NCBI GenBank assembly: GCA_001464065.1
Contig: LNDN01000029.1
Coordinates: 1-33,697, forward strand
Direction: 5' to 3'
DNA length: 33,697 nucleotides
Source: Acidobacteria bacterium Ga0077522
GTDB lineage: Bacteria > Acidobacteriota > Vicinamibacteria > Vicinamibacterales > Vicinamibacteraceae
Below the pieces are notes generated by a model. That model had not been told where the DNA came from and made no database searches. It saw only the letters and a program-made list of their open reading frames with translations. This document shows, in pieces, positions 6,752 through 14,191 of the stretch (position 1 is the stretch's first letter; each line of letters starts with the position of its first letter). The translations under genes and the position numbers were made by a program.

Positions 6752-8308
6752 TCAGATGCTCAGCTTCGCGCCCTGCGGGCGACGCGAGAGGATGAGTTCG
6801 AACAGCGTCCGGGACACGAACACCGCGGTGAACACATTGGACAGCAACCCGAAGAACAGCGTCGTCGCGAAACCGCGGATGGGCCCGGTGCCGAACTGGA
6901 ACAGGAACGCCGCCGAGATGAGCGACGCGACGTGCGTGTCGAGAATGGTCAGGAAGACGCGATCGAAGCCGGCCGAGACGGCGGCGCGCGCCGACTTGCC
7001 GGAGCCGAGTTCTTCCTTGATGCGCTCGAAGATCAGCACGTTCGAGTCGACGCCCATGCCGATCGTCAGGATGAAGCCGGCGATGCCAGGCAGGGTCATC
7101 ACGGCGCCGATGTAGGCCATGAAGCCGAGCAGGATAAGCAGGTTGAGCGAGACGGAGACGAGCGCGTTGATGCCGGTCAGCTTGTAGTAGGCCAGCATGA
7201 ACAGCGTGACCAGCCCGAGGCCGATGGCCGAGGCCAGGACGCCGGCGCGAATCGAGTCGGCGCCGAGCGATGGGCCGACCGTGCGTTCCTCGAGGTAGGT
7301 CAGGCTGGCGGGCAGCGCGCCCGAGCGCAGCGTCAGCGACAGGTCCTGCACTTCCTGCGACGTGAACGACCCCGAGATGCGGCCTTCGTCGTAGATCCGG
7401 CCTTCGATCGTCGGCGCGCTCTGGATGCGGCCGTCGAGGATGATGGCGAGCTGCCGGCCGATGTTCTCGCTGGTCAGCTTGCTGAACTTGTCGGCGCCCT
7501 GCTGGTTGAGCGAGAAGCCGACCGCCGGCTGGTTGTTCTCGTCGAGCGAGGGACGCGCGTTGCGCAGGTCGCGACCGGTGATGCCGGCGACACGCTTGAC
7601 CAGATAGAAGACCGGACCGGTGCCACCGGCTTCGGCGGCGCCCGGCACGATCTCGAGGTCGGGCGGCACCTGGCCGCCGCGGGCCGCCAGCAGGGCGTCG
7701 CGTGACGGCGCCGGGCCATCCTCGACGATCTTCAGCTCGAGGAGGGCGGTGGACCGGATGATCTCCTTGGCGCGGGCGACGTCGGTCACGCCCGGCATCT
7801 GGACGAGGATCTGGTCGCCCTCGCCGTGCGGCGCGACGATCGGCTCGGCGACGCCGAGTTCGTTGACGCGGCGCTCGATGGTCTGGAGGGCCTGCGCCAC
7901 CGCTTCCTGGCGGAGCCGCGCCACCTGCGCGGTCTTGAGGGTGAAGGTGTAGGCCCCACCGGTGCCGGACGCGCGGTCGAACACCTGGCCGACCCACTCC
8001 TCGGCGATGCGACGGAAGTCGGCATCACGGTCGCCGGGCACGCCCTCCACGCGGAACGATCGGACGTCCTGCGGCGACACGGCGCCGATCGAGACGCCCT
8101 GGCGCGACAGCTCGTCGCGCAGGCGCTCGGCGCTCGTCTCCGTCTCGAGCTTCAGCGCATCGTCGGTCTGGACGCGGAGCACGAGGTGGACGCCGCCCTT
8201 GAGGTCGAGCCCGAGCTTGACCTTGTCCTTGGGCGGGTAGAAGGCCACGACGGCCAGCGCGACCACCACGAGGATGGCGATCACTTTCCAGCGAAGGTTG
8301 CTTGTCAT
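6752..8308 (-). CDS. secD: Protein translocase subunit SecD
   Basis: This 518-residue partner of SecF has an N-terminal membrane helix, the motif LGLDLKGGVHLVLRV (about residues 32-46), a large periplasmic P1 domain, and five C-terminal helices carrying FILTIGMGVDSNVLIFERIK, the proton-relay signature. The length is typical for compact SecD proteins. The ATG at 8306-8308 lies 6 bp beyond the yajC stop and shows no clear ribosome site (only AACTCCTC precedes it), so translation is probably coupled to yajC. Confidence 0.96.
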   Translation of the reverse strand: MTSNLRWKVIAILVVVALAVVAFYPPKDKVKLGLDLKGGVHLVLRVQTDDALKLETETSAERLRDELSRQGVSIGAVSPQDVRSFRVEGVPGDRDADFRRIAEEWVGQVFDRASGTGGAYTFTLKTAQVARLRQEAVAQALQTIERRVNELGVAEPIVAPHGEGDQILVQMPGVTDVARAKEIIRSTALLELKIVEDGPAPSRDALLAARGGQVPPDLEIVPGAAEAGGTGPVFYLVKRVAGITGRDLRNARPSLDENNQPAVGFSLNQQGADKFSKLTSENIGRQLAIILDGRIQSAPTIEGRIYDEGRISGSFTSQEVQDLSLTLRSGALPASLTYLEERTVGPSLGADSIRAGVLASAIGLGLVTLFMLAYYKLTGINALVSVSLNLLILLGFMAYIGAVMTLPGIAGFILTIGMGVDSNVLIFERIKEELGSGKSARAAVSAGFDRVFLTILDTHVASLISAAFLFQFGTGPIRGFATTLFFGLLSNVFTAVFVSRTLFELILSRRPQGAKLSI

Positions 8309-8314
8309 GAGGAG

Positions 8315-8671
8315 TTACGAGGCGCCCTGGTCGGGCACGACGACGGGGTCCTGCCCCTGCAGGCCGCCGACGGCCGCGCGAGCGACATCGATGCGGACCT
8401 GCGGCGCAATCTGGAGCTGCACGTGCTGCTCGCCGAGGCGGGTGATGGTGCCGTAGAGGCCGCCGGTGGTGATGACCTTGTCGCCGAGCTTCAGGCTGCT
8501 CTGGAAGTCGGCGACCTTCTGCTGCCGCTTCTTCATCGGCATCAGCACCATCGCGTAGAAGATGCCGAGAATGATGACGAACGGCAGCAACGACAGCCAC
8601 GGGCTGGCGTTGGGATCGGCCGGGGCCGACAGGGCAAGGAGCGAACGAACGAGCACACTCGAGGAGAGCAT
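8315..8671 (-). CDS. yajC: Preprotein translocase accessory subunit YajC
   Basis: This 118-residue protein has a single membrane helix (about residues 27-45, LLPFVIILGIFYAMVLMPMK) followed by the YajC basic/Gln stretch KKRQQKVADF and the core SLKLGDKVITTGGLYGTITR. It associates with SecDF at the translocon. The start ATG overlaps the tgt stop by 1 nt (ATGA), so the two are translationally coupled. The C-terminal tail is slightly longer than usual and variable. Confidence 0.94.
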   Translation of the reverse strand: MLSSSVLVRSLLALSAPADPNASPWLSLLPFVIILGIFYAMVLMPMKKRQQKVADFQSSLKLGDKVITTGGLYGTITRLGEQHVQLQIAPQVRIDVARAAVGGLQGQDPVVVPDQGAS

Positions 8672-9834
8672 CAGGAACTCGGGGTTGTCCGGGAGAAGCG
8701 GCGGTGAAAGTCCTGTCGAAACTGCTCGAACAACCCGAAACCGATAGCCTGTCGGATCCGCCTGAGGGTGTCAAGGTAAAAGACGAGATTGTGGACGCTT
8801 GCGAGCGTGCCCGCGTTCATCTCCTTGTTGTGGAAAAGATGGCGCAGGTAGGCCCGGGAATGGCGTCGGCAGGTCTCGCAGGGGCACTGGTCGTCGATGG
8901 GCCGATCGTCGCGGGCGAAGCGGGCGTTGCGGAGGTTGATCGGCCCGTCCGGCGTGAAGACCTGCCCGTTGCGGGCGTTGCGCGTCGGCAGGACGCAGTC
9001 GAACATGTCGATCCCCCGCGCCACGCACTCGACCAGGTCGTCGGGCATGCCGGTGCCCATGAGGTACCGCGGCCGATCCTCCGGCAGCAGCGGCGTGGTG
9101 TAGCCCACCACCTCGTACATGGTCGCCACCGACTCGCCGACGCTGAGGCCGCCGATGGCATAGGACTCGAAGCCGATCGCCTGGAGGGCCGCCGCGCTCT
9201 TCTCGCGCAGATGGGGATAGACCCCCCCCTGGACGATGCCGAACTGGGCCTGGCCCGGGGTGCTGACCGTGACGCCCGGCACCGGGCCGGCCTGCAGCTG
9301 GAGGAAGCGGTCGCGCGAGCGGCGCGCCCAGCGCAGGGTCAGGTCGAGGGACGCGGCCGTCGCCGCCTCCGACGCCGGCGCCGCCAGGCACTCGTCGAGC
9401 ACCATGGCGATGTCGGGGCCGAGCTGGGCCTGGATGTCGACGGCCTTCTCCGGCGTGAGCGCATGCCGTGAGCCGTCCAGGTGCGACTGGAACCGGGCCC
9501 CCTCCTCGGTGATCTTCACCAGCGGGCCGAGGCTGAAGATCTGGTAGCCACCGCTGTCGGTCAAGATCGGGCCGGGCCAGCCGATGAACCGGTGCAGACC
9601 GCCACGCTCGGCGATCAGATCGTCGCCGGGCCTGAGATAGAGGTGATAGGTGTTGGCCAGGACGATGGCGGCGCCGGCCTCTTCGAGCGCCCGTTGCGTC
9701 ACGCCACGGACGGCCCCGCGGGTGCCGACCGGCATGAACGCCGGAGTCTCGACGCTGCCGTGCGGCGTCTGCAGGCGTCCCGTGCGTGCCTGCCCGTCCC
9801 GGCCCGTCAGCGTGAACGCGAAGGCCCCGGGCAT
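8671..9834 (-). CDS. tgt: Queuine tRNA-ribosyltransferase
   Basis: This 387-residue cytosolic enzyme swaps guanine-34 of GUN-anticodon tRNAs for preQ1 in the queuosine pathway. Diagnostic blocks occur in order: ANTYHLYLRPG, LTDSGGYQIFSL (catalytic Asp), GIVQGGVYPHLR, FDCVLPTRNARNGQVFT (second catalytic Asp), and a zinc site CPCETCRRH with a later His in ASVHNLVFY. The length is normal. It is first in the operon with yajC-secD-secF, a conserved pairing in many bacteria. On the minus strand TAGTAT lies only 6 bp before the ATG, so the mRNA may be leaderless. Confidence 0.96.
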   Translation of the reverse strand: MPGAFAFTLTGRDGQARTGRLQTPHGSVETPAFMPVGTRGAVRGVTQRALEEAGAAIVLANTYHLYLRPGDDLIAERGGLHRFIGWPGPILTDSGGYQIFSLGPLVKITEEGARFQSHLDGSRHALTPEKAVDIQAQLGPDIAMVLDECLAAPASEAATAASLDLTLRWARRSRDRFLQLQAGPVPGVTVSTPGQAQFGIVQGGVYPHLREKSAAALQAIGFESYAIGGLSVGESVATMYEVVGYTTPLLPEDRPRYLMGTGMPDDLVECVARGIDMFDCVLPTRNARNGQVFTPDGPINLRNARFARDDRPIDDQCPCETCRRHSRAYLRHLFHNKEMNAGTLASVHNLVFYLDTLRRIRQAIGFGLFEQFRQDFHRRFSRTTPSS

Positions 9835-9839
9835 TCGGC

Positions 9840-9846
9840 TATACTA
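9840..9846. promoter_or_regulatory. Overlapping divergent -10 boxes for tgt and ddl
   Basis: The seven bases 9840-9846 read TATACTA on the plus strand. TATACT (9840-9845) is a -10 facing ddl; TAGTAT (9846-9841) is a -10 facing tgt. Neither has a recognisable -35 box at 16-18 bp. Polymerase could not occupy both at once. Confidence 0.45.
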
Positions 9847-9893
9847 CGGCATCCATCCGGCCATTCCGGCCGTCTCCGGGACCCCCAAAGACC

Positions 9894-11051
9894 TTGAAGA
9901 AACTGCGCGTGGGCGTCATCTATGGTGGCCGCTCGGGCGAGCACGAAGTCTCGATCGCCTCAGCCGCTGCCGTCATGGCCAACCTCGATCGCACTCGCTA
10001 CGAGCCGGTGCCGATCCGCATCGACCGTGACGGGCGATGGTCACTGGCCGACAAGCCACCGACGGCCGCGTCGGCCTCCGAGGTCATCGAACAGACCCGA
10101 TCGGAGATGAAGGCGCTGCGCGCCGGACGCGAGGTGCACCTGCTGCCCCGGCCGAGCGAGGAGACCATCCTCGCCATCGACCGCACCCCCACCCGGGGCG
10201 AGGACGAACCCCGCGCCATCGTCACCGGGGTCGGGCTGGACGTCATCTTCCCGGTGCTGCACGGGCCGCATGGCGAGGATGGCACCGTGCAGGGCCTGCT
10301 CGAACTGGCCAACGTGCCCTACGTCGGCTGCGGCGTGCTGGCCTCGTCGGTCGGCATGGACAAGGCGCTGATGAAGCGCGTGTTCGCGGCGCACGGCCTG
10401 CCGCAGTGCGCCTACGCCGTCGTGTTGCGTCGGCGCGTGCTGGCCGAGACCGAGGTGGTCGCCGACGAACTCCTCGCGCAGCTCGGTCTGCCGCTGTTCG
10501 TCAAGCCGGCCAATCTCGGATCCAGTGTCGGCATCTCCAAGGCCCGCACGCGCGACGAGCTGGTCGAGGCCCTGAAGCTCGCCGCCGACTACGATCGCAA
10601 GGTCGTCGTCGAGGCCGGCGTGCCGGCCGCCCGCGAGATCGAAGTGGCCGTGCTCGGCAACGACGAGCCGATCGCCTCGGTGCCCGGCGAGATCGTGCCG
10701 TCGCGCGAGTTCTACGACTACGAGGCCAAGTACCTCGACGGCGCGAGTCGGCTCGCCATTCCAGCCGATGTCCCCGACGAGATGGGCTCACGCCTGCAGG
10801 CGCTGGCCATCGCGGCGTTCCGCGCCGTCGATGGCGCGGGTCTCAGCCGCGTCGACTTCCTGGTCGATGGCGACAGCGGTGAGGTGTTCGTCAACGAGAT
10901 CAACACGATGCCCGGCTTCACGACCATCAGCATGTACAGCAAGCTGTGGGCGGCGACCGGCCTCGCGTATCCCGAGCTCGTCGATCGTCTGGTGCAGCTG
11001 GCGCTCGAGCGGCACGCCGAGAAGCAGCAGTTGCGCGTCTCGGCGTTCTAG
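9894..11051 (+). CDS. ddl: D-alanine--D-alanine ligase
   Basis: This 385-residue ATP-grasp ligase makes the D-Ala-D-Ala dipeptide for peptidoglycan. It opens with KLRVGVIYGGRSGEHEVS, shows HGPHGEDGTVQGLLEL (substrate loop), FVKPANLGSSVGISKA (ATP-grasp), and ends the core with FVNEINTMPGFTTISMYSKL, containing the Mg-binding Glu/Asn. It belongs to the longer Ddl class with an insert in the N-terminal domain. The best start is TTG at 9894, since this restores the full N-terminal strand and no in-frame ATG or GTG lies upstream; GTG at 9909 would cut into the motif. It is divergent from tgt. Confidence 0.95.
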   Translation: MKKLRVGVIYGGRSGEHEVSIASAAAVMANLDRTRYEPVPIRIDRDGRWSLADKPPTAASASEVIEQTRSEMKALRAGREVHLLPRPSEETILAIDRTPTRGEDEPRAIVTGVGLDVIFPVLHGPHGEDGTVQGLLELANVPYVGCGVLASSVGMDKALMKRVFAAHGLPQCAYAVVLRRRVLAETEVVADELLAQLGLPLFVKPANLGSSVGISKARTRDELVEALKLAADYDRKVVVEAGVPAAREIEVAVLGNDEPIASVPGEIVPSREFYDYEAKYLDGASRLAIPADVPDEMGSRLQALAIAAFRAVDGAGLSRVDFLVDGDSGEVFVNEINTMPGFTTISMYSKLWAATGLAYPELVDRLVQLALERHAEKQQLRVSAF

Positions 11052-11279
11052 ATCATCCCCATCCGCAAATAGGTCTCCTCCCCGAAAACACCCCGTCGAG
11101 GGCCCACGACATCGCGTCCTGCACGTGATGTCGTGGCCTCCGCGTGGCGTGCCCGCAGGGGGCGCGTATGCGTGCTTCAGTCCTTACTGATCAGGGGACG
11201 CGCGGCGCGTCAGGCCCCGCAAACGCGCGCCGGAATGCCAGGCGGGAGTCGGCGCAGGAACGTAAGCAAAGGGTTTGAT

Positions 11280-11295
11280 TTGTCAAGTTTGACAA
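11280..11295. promoter_or_regulatory. Operator-like inverted repeat TTGTCAA-GT-TTGACAA
   Basis: Two perfect 7-bp arms with a 2-bp centre (11280-11286 and 11289-11295). The same heptamer TTGACAA recurs at 11354-11360 and 11378-11384; the last of these covers the -35 box of the promoter. This is the pattern of a multi-site operator, although TTGACA alone is also the -35 consensus. Confidence 0.4.
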
Positions 11296-11377
11296 GGCTC
11301 GAGGTTTGCGCTAGCCGGCTCGACCAGGGGTGGGCGTGGCTGGGCAAATTTTTTTGACAATCACGCCGTCTTTATGC

Positions 11378-11405
11378 TTGACAAGCCAATTTTCTCATCC
11401 ATAAT
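11378..11405 (+). promoter_or_regulatory. Sigma-70 promoter of the mini-histone transcription unit
   Basis: TTGACA (11378-11383), a 16-bp spacer, then CATAAT (11400-11405) give 11 of 12 consensus matches in an AT-rich island. Transcription should begin near 11412, leaving an 88-nt leader before the first ATG at 11500. Confidence 0.75.
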
Positions 11406-11499
11406 CTACATCTTGTGTGAGGCAGGGTAGCTCAATCCACCTGTAGTGATGGGCCAATGACGGCTCACGGAGCGAGCGACCGGCAACCTAGGAGGAAGA

Positions 11500-11589
11500 A
11501 TGGCGAAGAAGGCAGCCAAGAAGGCCGCGGCGAAGAAGCCGGCAGCAGCCAAGAAGACGGCTACGAAGAAGGCCGCGAAGAAGCGGTAG
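11500..11589 (+). CDS. 29-residue Lys/Ala-rich histone-H1-like peptide (copy A)
   Basis: ATG at 11500 to TAG at 11587-11589 encodes 29 residues beginning MAKKAAKKAAAKKPAAAKK and ending KKAAKKR. It has 12 Lys, 12 Ala, 1 Arg and no acidic residue. A strong ribosome site (GGAGG, 11491-11495) sits 4 nt before the ATG. The AAKK/PAAAKK pattern resembles the C-terminal tails of eukaryotic histone H1 and of bacterial H1-like DNA-binding proteins, but here the tail is the whole protein. Binding DNA, RNA or another polyanion is the likely role, by inference from composition only. The promoter, the ribosome site, a similar second gene and a terminator downstream argue that it is real. Confidence 0.7.
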   Translation: MAKKAAKKAAAKKPAAAKKTATKKAAKKR

Positions 11590-11834
11590 TCGGCCTCGCG
11601 GCTCTGGCGCTTCGTCGCCACGCCGCAACGAGTGCTGCCCTCCGGGTGGCCTCGTCAGTTGGACACGCGGCGGCTGCCAGACTCGATCGGCGGCCGCCGG
11701 CCATTTCCGGCCGTAACGAACGGCTGTTCTCACTGCCTCTCACGGGTCGTGAGCGCGGGAGACAGCGTTGCGAGCGCACGTGATTGCCTGCGAGCGGCCG
11801 GCCGAGTAGACCGCCTGGAAAGGGGGGATACGCC
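11590..11834 (+). other. Spacer between the two mini-histone genes
   Basis: A 245-bp GC-rich spacer with no convincing gene. It probably belongs to the same transcript, because I see no terminator after the first peptide gene and no clear promoter before the second. It contains several short inverted stretches (for example GGCCGG near 11699 and 11718). Confidence 0.35.
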
Positions 11835-11909
11835 ATGGCCAAGAAAGCAGCAGCGAAGAAGGCCGCCGTGAAGACACCGGCAGCCAAGACGGCGGCCAAG
11901 AAACGATAG
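11835..11909 (+). CDS. 24-residue Lys/Ala-rich histone-H1-like peptide (copy B)
   Basis: ATG at 11835 to TAG at 11907-11909 encodes 24 residues starting MAKKAAAKKAAVKTPAAK and ending AAKKR. It has 8 Lys, 10 Ala, 1 Arg and no acidic residue. The first four residues, the central Pro and the AAKKR end match copy A, so the two look like diverged duplicates or products of one selected design. The sequence upstream is a G-run (AAAGGGGGGATACGCC), a weaker ribosome site than that of copy A. An intrinsic terminator follows 20 bp after the stop. Function is unknown; nucleic-acid compaction is a guess from composition. Confidence 0.62.
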   Translation: MAKKAAAKKAAVKTPAAKTAAKKR

Positions 11910-11929
11910 CGATGGTCAGAGGACATCGC

Positions 11930-11957
11930 AGAGGCGCGGCACCACCGCGCCTCTTTT
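11930..11957 (+). terminator. Intrinsic terminator of the mini-histone unit
   Basis: A perfect 10-bp stem AGAGGCGCGG/CCGCGCCTCT with a 5-nt loop (CACCA) is followed by TTTT on the plus strand. No T-run occurs on the minus side, so it serves the plus-strand unit rather than the convergent gene. Confidence 0.88.
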
Positions 11958-11975
11958 CGTGTCCGGCGTCCGGCG

Positions 11976-14123
11976 TTACTGTGGCGCCGTCACGCCGTCC
12001 CAGATCCGCACCCGCGTGATGGTGTCACCCACCTCGAGCCGATCGACGACGTCCATCCCCGAGACGACCTGGCCGAACACCGTGTAGCGACCTTCGAGAT
12101 GCGGCTGTGGCGCATGCGTCACGAACCACTGGCTGCCGCCCGTGTCCGGCCCCGACAGCGCCATGCCCACCGTACCCCGCGCGTACGGCCGATCGTTGAG
12201 TTCGTCGCGGATACTGTAGCCGGGACCACCGCTGCCATCACCACGCGGGTCGCCGTCCTGGACCACGAAGGCCGGCACCACCCGATGGATCTGCAGGCCG
12301 TTGAAGTAGCCCTTGCGCGCCAGCGTGATGAAGTTCTCCACCGTCAGCGGCGCGTCGAGCACCGCGAGTTCCACCTGCACCGTGCCCTTGGCCGTCTCGA
12401 TGTAGGCCTGCGGCGAATACGCCGGCGTGATCAACCGCGTCGACGCATACAGATCCGCCGCCACGGCGACCGGGGCCGGCCGGATGCGCCCGAGCGCGTC
12501 ACTGGCCGGATCCTGCGCCACCAGCCAGCGCGCCGCGCGCAACCGCATCGCCCAGTCGCGATCGGCCAGCGTCTCGTCCATCGGGCCGCGCGCCGCCGCC
12601 GGGTCGATGGCCGCCAGCGCCTGCAGGCTGGCCCAACGCGCGTCGTCGCTCGAGTCACTGCGTGACCGCTGCCACGCGGCGACGAGCGCCTCGCGCAGGG
12701 CCACCAGCTTCGCCTCGCCGGCGATCGACGCCGCTTCGGCGCGCACCAGCACATCGTCACGCGTCAGCACCGACGCGAGGTGCTTCTCGAGACCGGGCCA
12801 CTTCAACTGGTGAGCCGCGCGCAGCGCCGGCGGCAGCACGCGTGCGTCGGGGTCGGCCAGCAACCGCTCCAGCATCGGCGTGGCGTTCTCGAGCGACAAC
12901 GTCGGCAGCGCGTCGGCCAGGGCGCCGCGCACGCGCCAGTCGCCATCGGGGTCCAGCCCCGACAGCACCGTCGTGAACGACAGCGAGTCGATGCGCGCGA
13001 GGGCGCGCAGGGCCGCCGCACGCACGAACGGCGACCGCGACGTCAGGCGATCGATGACGTCGGGCTCGGCCTCGCGGGCACCGATCTGCGCGAGTGCCGT
13101 CACGATCTCGAGTTCGAGCCCGAGCGGCACGTCCTTCTGCCGCAACAGGCCGAGCAGGCCGGCCGTGGCACGCGCGTCACGCAGCTGCCCCGCGGCTCTG
13201 ACGGCCGACACGCGCACCTGCGGGTGGACCTGCCTCGAGGCCTCGAGCAGCGGGAGCAGGGTGGGCAGCGCCGTGGTCGCCTTGCGCTCGCCGAGGCCTC
13301 GCACCGCGTATCCCGCGGTGAAGGGCGAGTTCGAGGACACCAGTTCGACCAGCGCCGGCACGGCGCGGTCGTCACCGACGCGCGACAGCGCGGCGGCAAT
13401 CGGCCACCAGGAACTCCGCGGACGCCCCTGCGCGTCGAGGACGGCGGTGGCCAGGCCGTCGTAGCTGCGCAGCGCCGTCAGGGCCCCGAGCCCGCGGCGG
13501 ACCGCGTCGGCCTCGACGCTGCTCGTCGCCGCATCGTCGGCCGGTGGAGCGGCGATGGCGCCGCCTTCGACCAGTTGCCGGACCATCTGCGCGATCGGCG
13601 CCGCGGCCGCGGCCGCCGTGGTCGGTCCCAGCAACCCGAGCGCGTGTGCCGCACGCCCCTTCACGAGGGGGTTCGGGTCGCCGAGCGTGGTGATCAGGGG
13701 ATCGACTCCCGCGCGGTCGCCGAGGAGCCCGAGGGCGAACGCCACCATCGCGCGGACGTCGGCATCCGGATCCTGGAGGCGAGCCACGAGCGGCGCGACA
13801 CCCGCCGGCATCCCGACGCGGCCGATGGCCAGCGCGGCGCGCCGGCGCACACGCGCGTCGGTATCGCCGAGCAGCGAGACCAGGTCCATGGCCGGCGGTG
13901 GCGCTGGTGCCGGCAATGGCCGGCCGCGCCGATCGACGGCCGGAGGCGGTGGCGGGGCGGGCCGCGACTGCGCATCCTCCAGGACGCGGTGGTCCTCGAG
14001 GCGCAGGATGCTGGCGATCTTGGGCTCGTACGGCGGGGCGACGACCGGGGGAGGCGGCGGCGGAACCGACGCACAGGCGGTGGCCACCGCCAGCGAGGCG
14101 AGGGGCAACAGGCGACGCGTCAT
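11976..14123 (-). CDS. HEAT-repeat lipoprotein with C-terminal cyclophilin domain
   Basis: About 715 residues. The N-terminus MTRRLLPLASLAVATACAS looks like a lipoprotein signal with Cys near residue 17, followed by a Pro-rich linker. HEAT repeats run from about residue 80 to 560 (for example DTDARVRRRAALAIGRVG and LQDPDADVRAMVAFALGLLG). From about residue 575 there is a cyclophilin-type peptidyl-prolyl isomerase: QIHRVVPAFVVQDGDPRGDG, GSQWFVTHAPQPHLEGRYTV and FGQVVSG, close to the usual active-site blocks. It is probably an envelope folding factor whose HEAT solenoid binds partners. The start is uncertain: ATG at 14121-14123 gives the best signal, while an in-frame GTG at 14142-14144 adds seven residues. 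It is divergent from the kinase gene. Confidence 0.85.
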   Translation of the reverse strand: MTRRLLPLASLAVATACASVPPPPPPVVAPPYEPKIASILRLEDHRVLEDAQSRPAPPPPPAVDRRGRPLPAPAPPPAMDLVSLLGDTDARVRRRAALAIGRVGMPAGVAPLVARLQDPDADVRAMVAFALGLLGDRAGVDPLITTLGDPNPLVKGRAAHALGLLGPTTAAAAAAPIAQMVRQLVEGGAIAAPPADDAATSSVEADAVRRGLGALTALRSYDGLATAVLDAQGRPRSSWWPIAAALSRVGDDRAVPALVELVSSNSPFTAGYAVRGLGERKATTALPTLLPLLEASRQVHPQVRVSAVRAAGQLRDARATAGLLGLLRQKDVPLGLELEIVTALAQIGAREAEPDVIDRLTSRSPFVRAAALRALARIDSLSFTTVLSGLDPDGDWRVRGALADALPTLSLENATPMLERLLADPDARVLPPALRAAHQLKWPGLEKHLASVLTRDDVLVRAEAASIAGEAKLVALREALVAAWQRSRSDSSDDARWASLQALAAIDPAAARGPMDETLADRDWAMRLRAARWLVAQDPASDALGRIRPAPVAVAADLYASTRLITPAYSPQAYIETAKGTVQVELAVLDAPLTVENFITLARKGYFNGLQIHRVVPAFVVQDGDPRGDGSGGPGYSIRDELNDRPYARGTVGMALSGPDTGGSQWFVTHAPQPHLEGRYTVFGQVVSGMDVVDRLEVGDTITRVRIWDGVTAPQ

Positions 14124-14152
14124 CACTCGGGCGCATGCTAGCACGCGCGACT

Positions 14153-14181
14153 TGCCGCTCCTCGAAGCGCGTCGATATACT
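14153..14181 (+). promoter_or_regulatory. Promoter of the deoxynucleoside kinase gene
   Basis: TTGCCG (14153-14158), a 17-bp spacer and TATACT (14176-14181) precede the GTG at 14192 by only 10 bp. Transcription should start at about the start codon, implying a leaderless or nearly leaderless mRNA. Confidence 0.65.
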
Positions 14182-14191
14182 CAGGCGCAAC

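Larger units (their letters stand above)
11052..11499. other. Long non-coding leader region upstream of the mini-histone genes
   Basis: This 448-bp gap has no convincing gene. It holds a hairpin with a 12-bp stem and one bulge at 11101-11138 (GGCC-ACGACATC / GATGTCGTGGCC), possibly the ddl 3' end, and a GC-rich inverted repeat around 11197-11211. It then turns AT-rich from about 11270, with four TTGACAA/TTGTCAA heptamers and a strong promoter. The segment 11412-11499 would be the 5' untranslated region of the first peptide gene and has several short complementary stretches. Confidence 0.6.

Noticed and set aside
4942-6795. Open frame of about 617 codons on the plus strand across uppP and secF
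   Set aside because: It is the complement of uppP/secF coding sequence; Arg/Asp/Gly-rich composition without membrane segments or motifs marks it as a codon-bias artefact.
11405-11480. Possible tRNA gene (GGTAGCTCAA-like stretch)
   Set aside because: No T-arm GTTCRANYC motif, anticodon stem or acceptor pairing can be drawn.
11412-11499. Resemblance of the mini-histone leader to a SAM-type riboswitch (GATGGGCC, CCGGCAACC)
   Set aside because: Only short conserved-looking words match; the expected helices and remaining invariant bases are not found, and the downstream gene is not in methionine metabolism. A covariance search would settle it.
12780-14141. Long plus-strand frame opposite the HEAT-cyclophilin gene
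   Set aside because: Highly Arg/Gly-rich, no family motif, and fully antisense to a recognisable gene.
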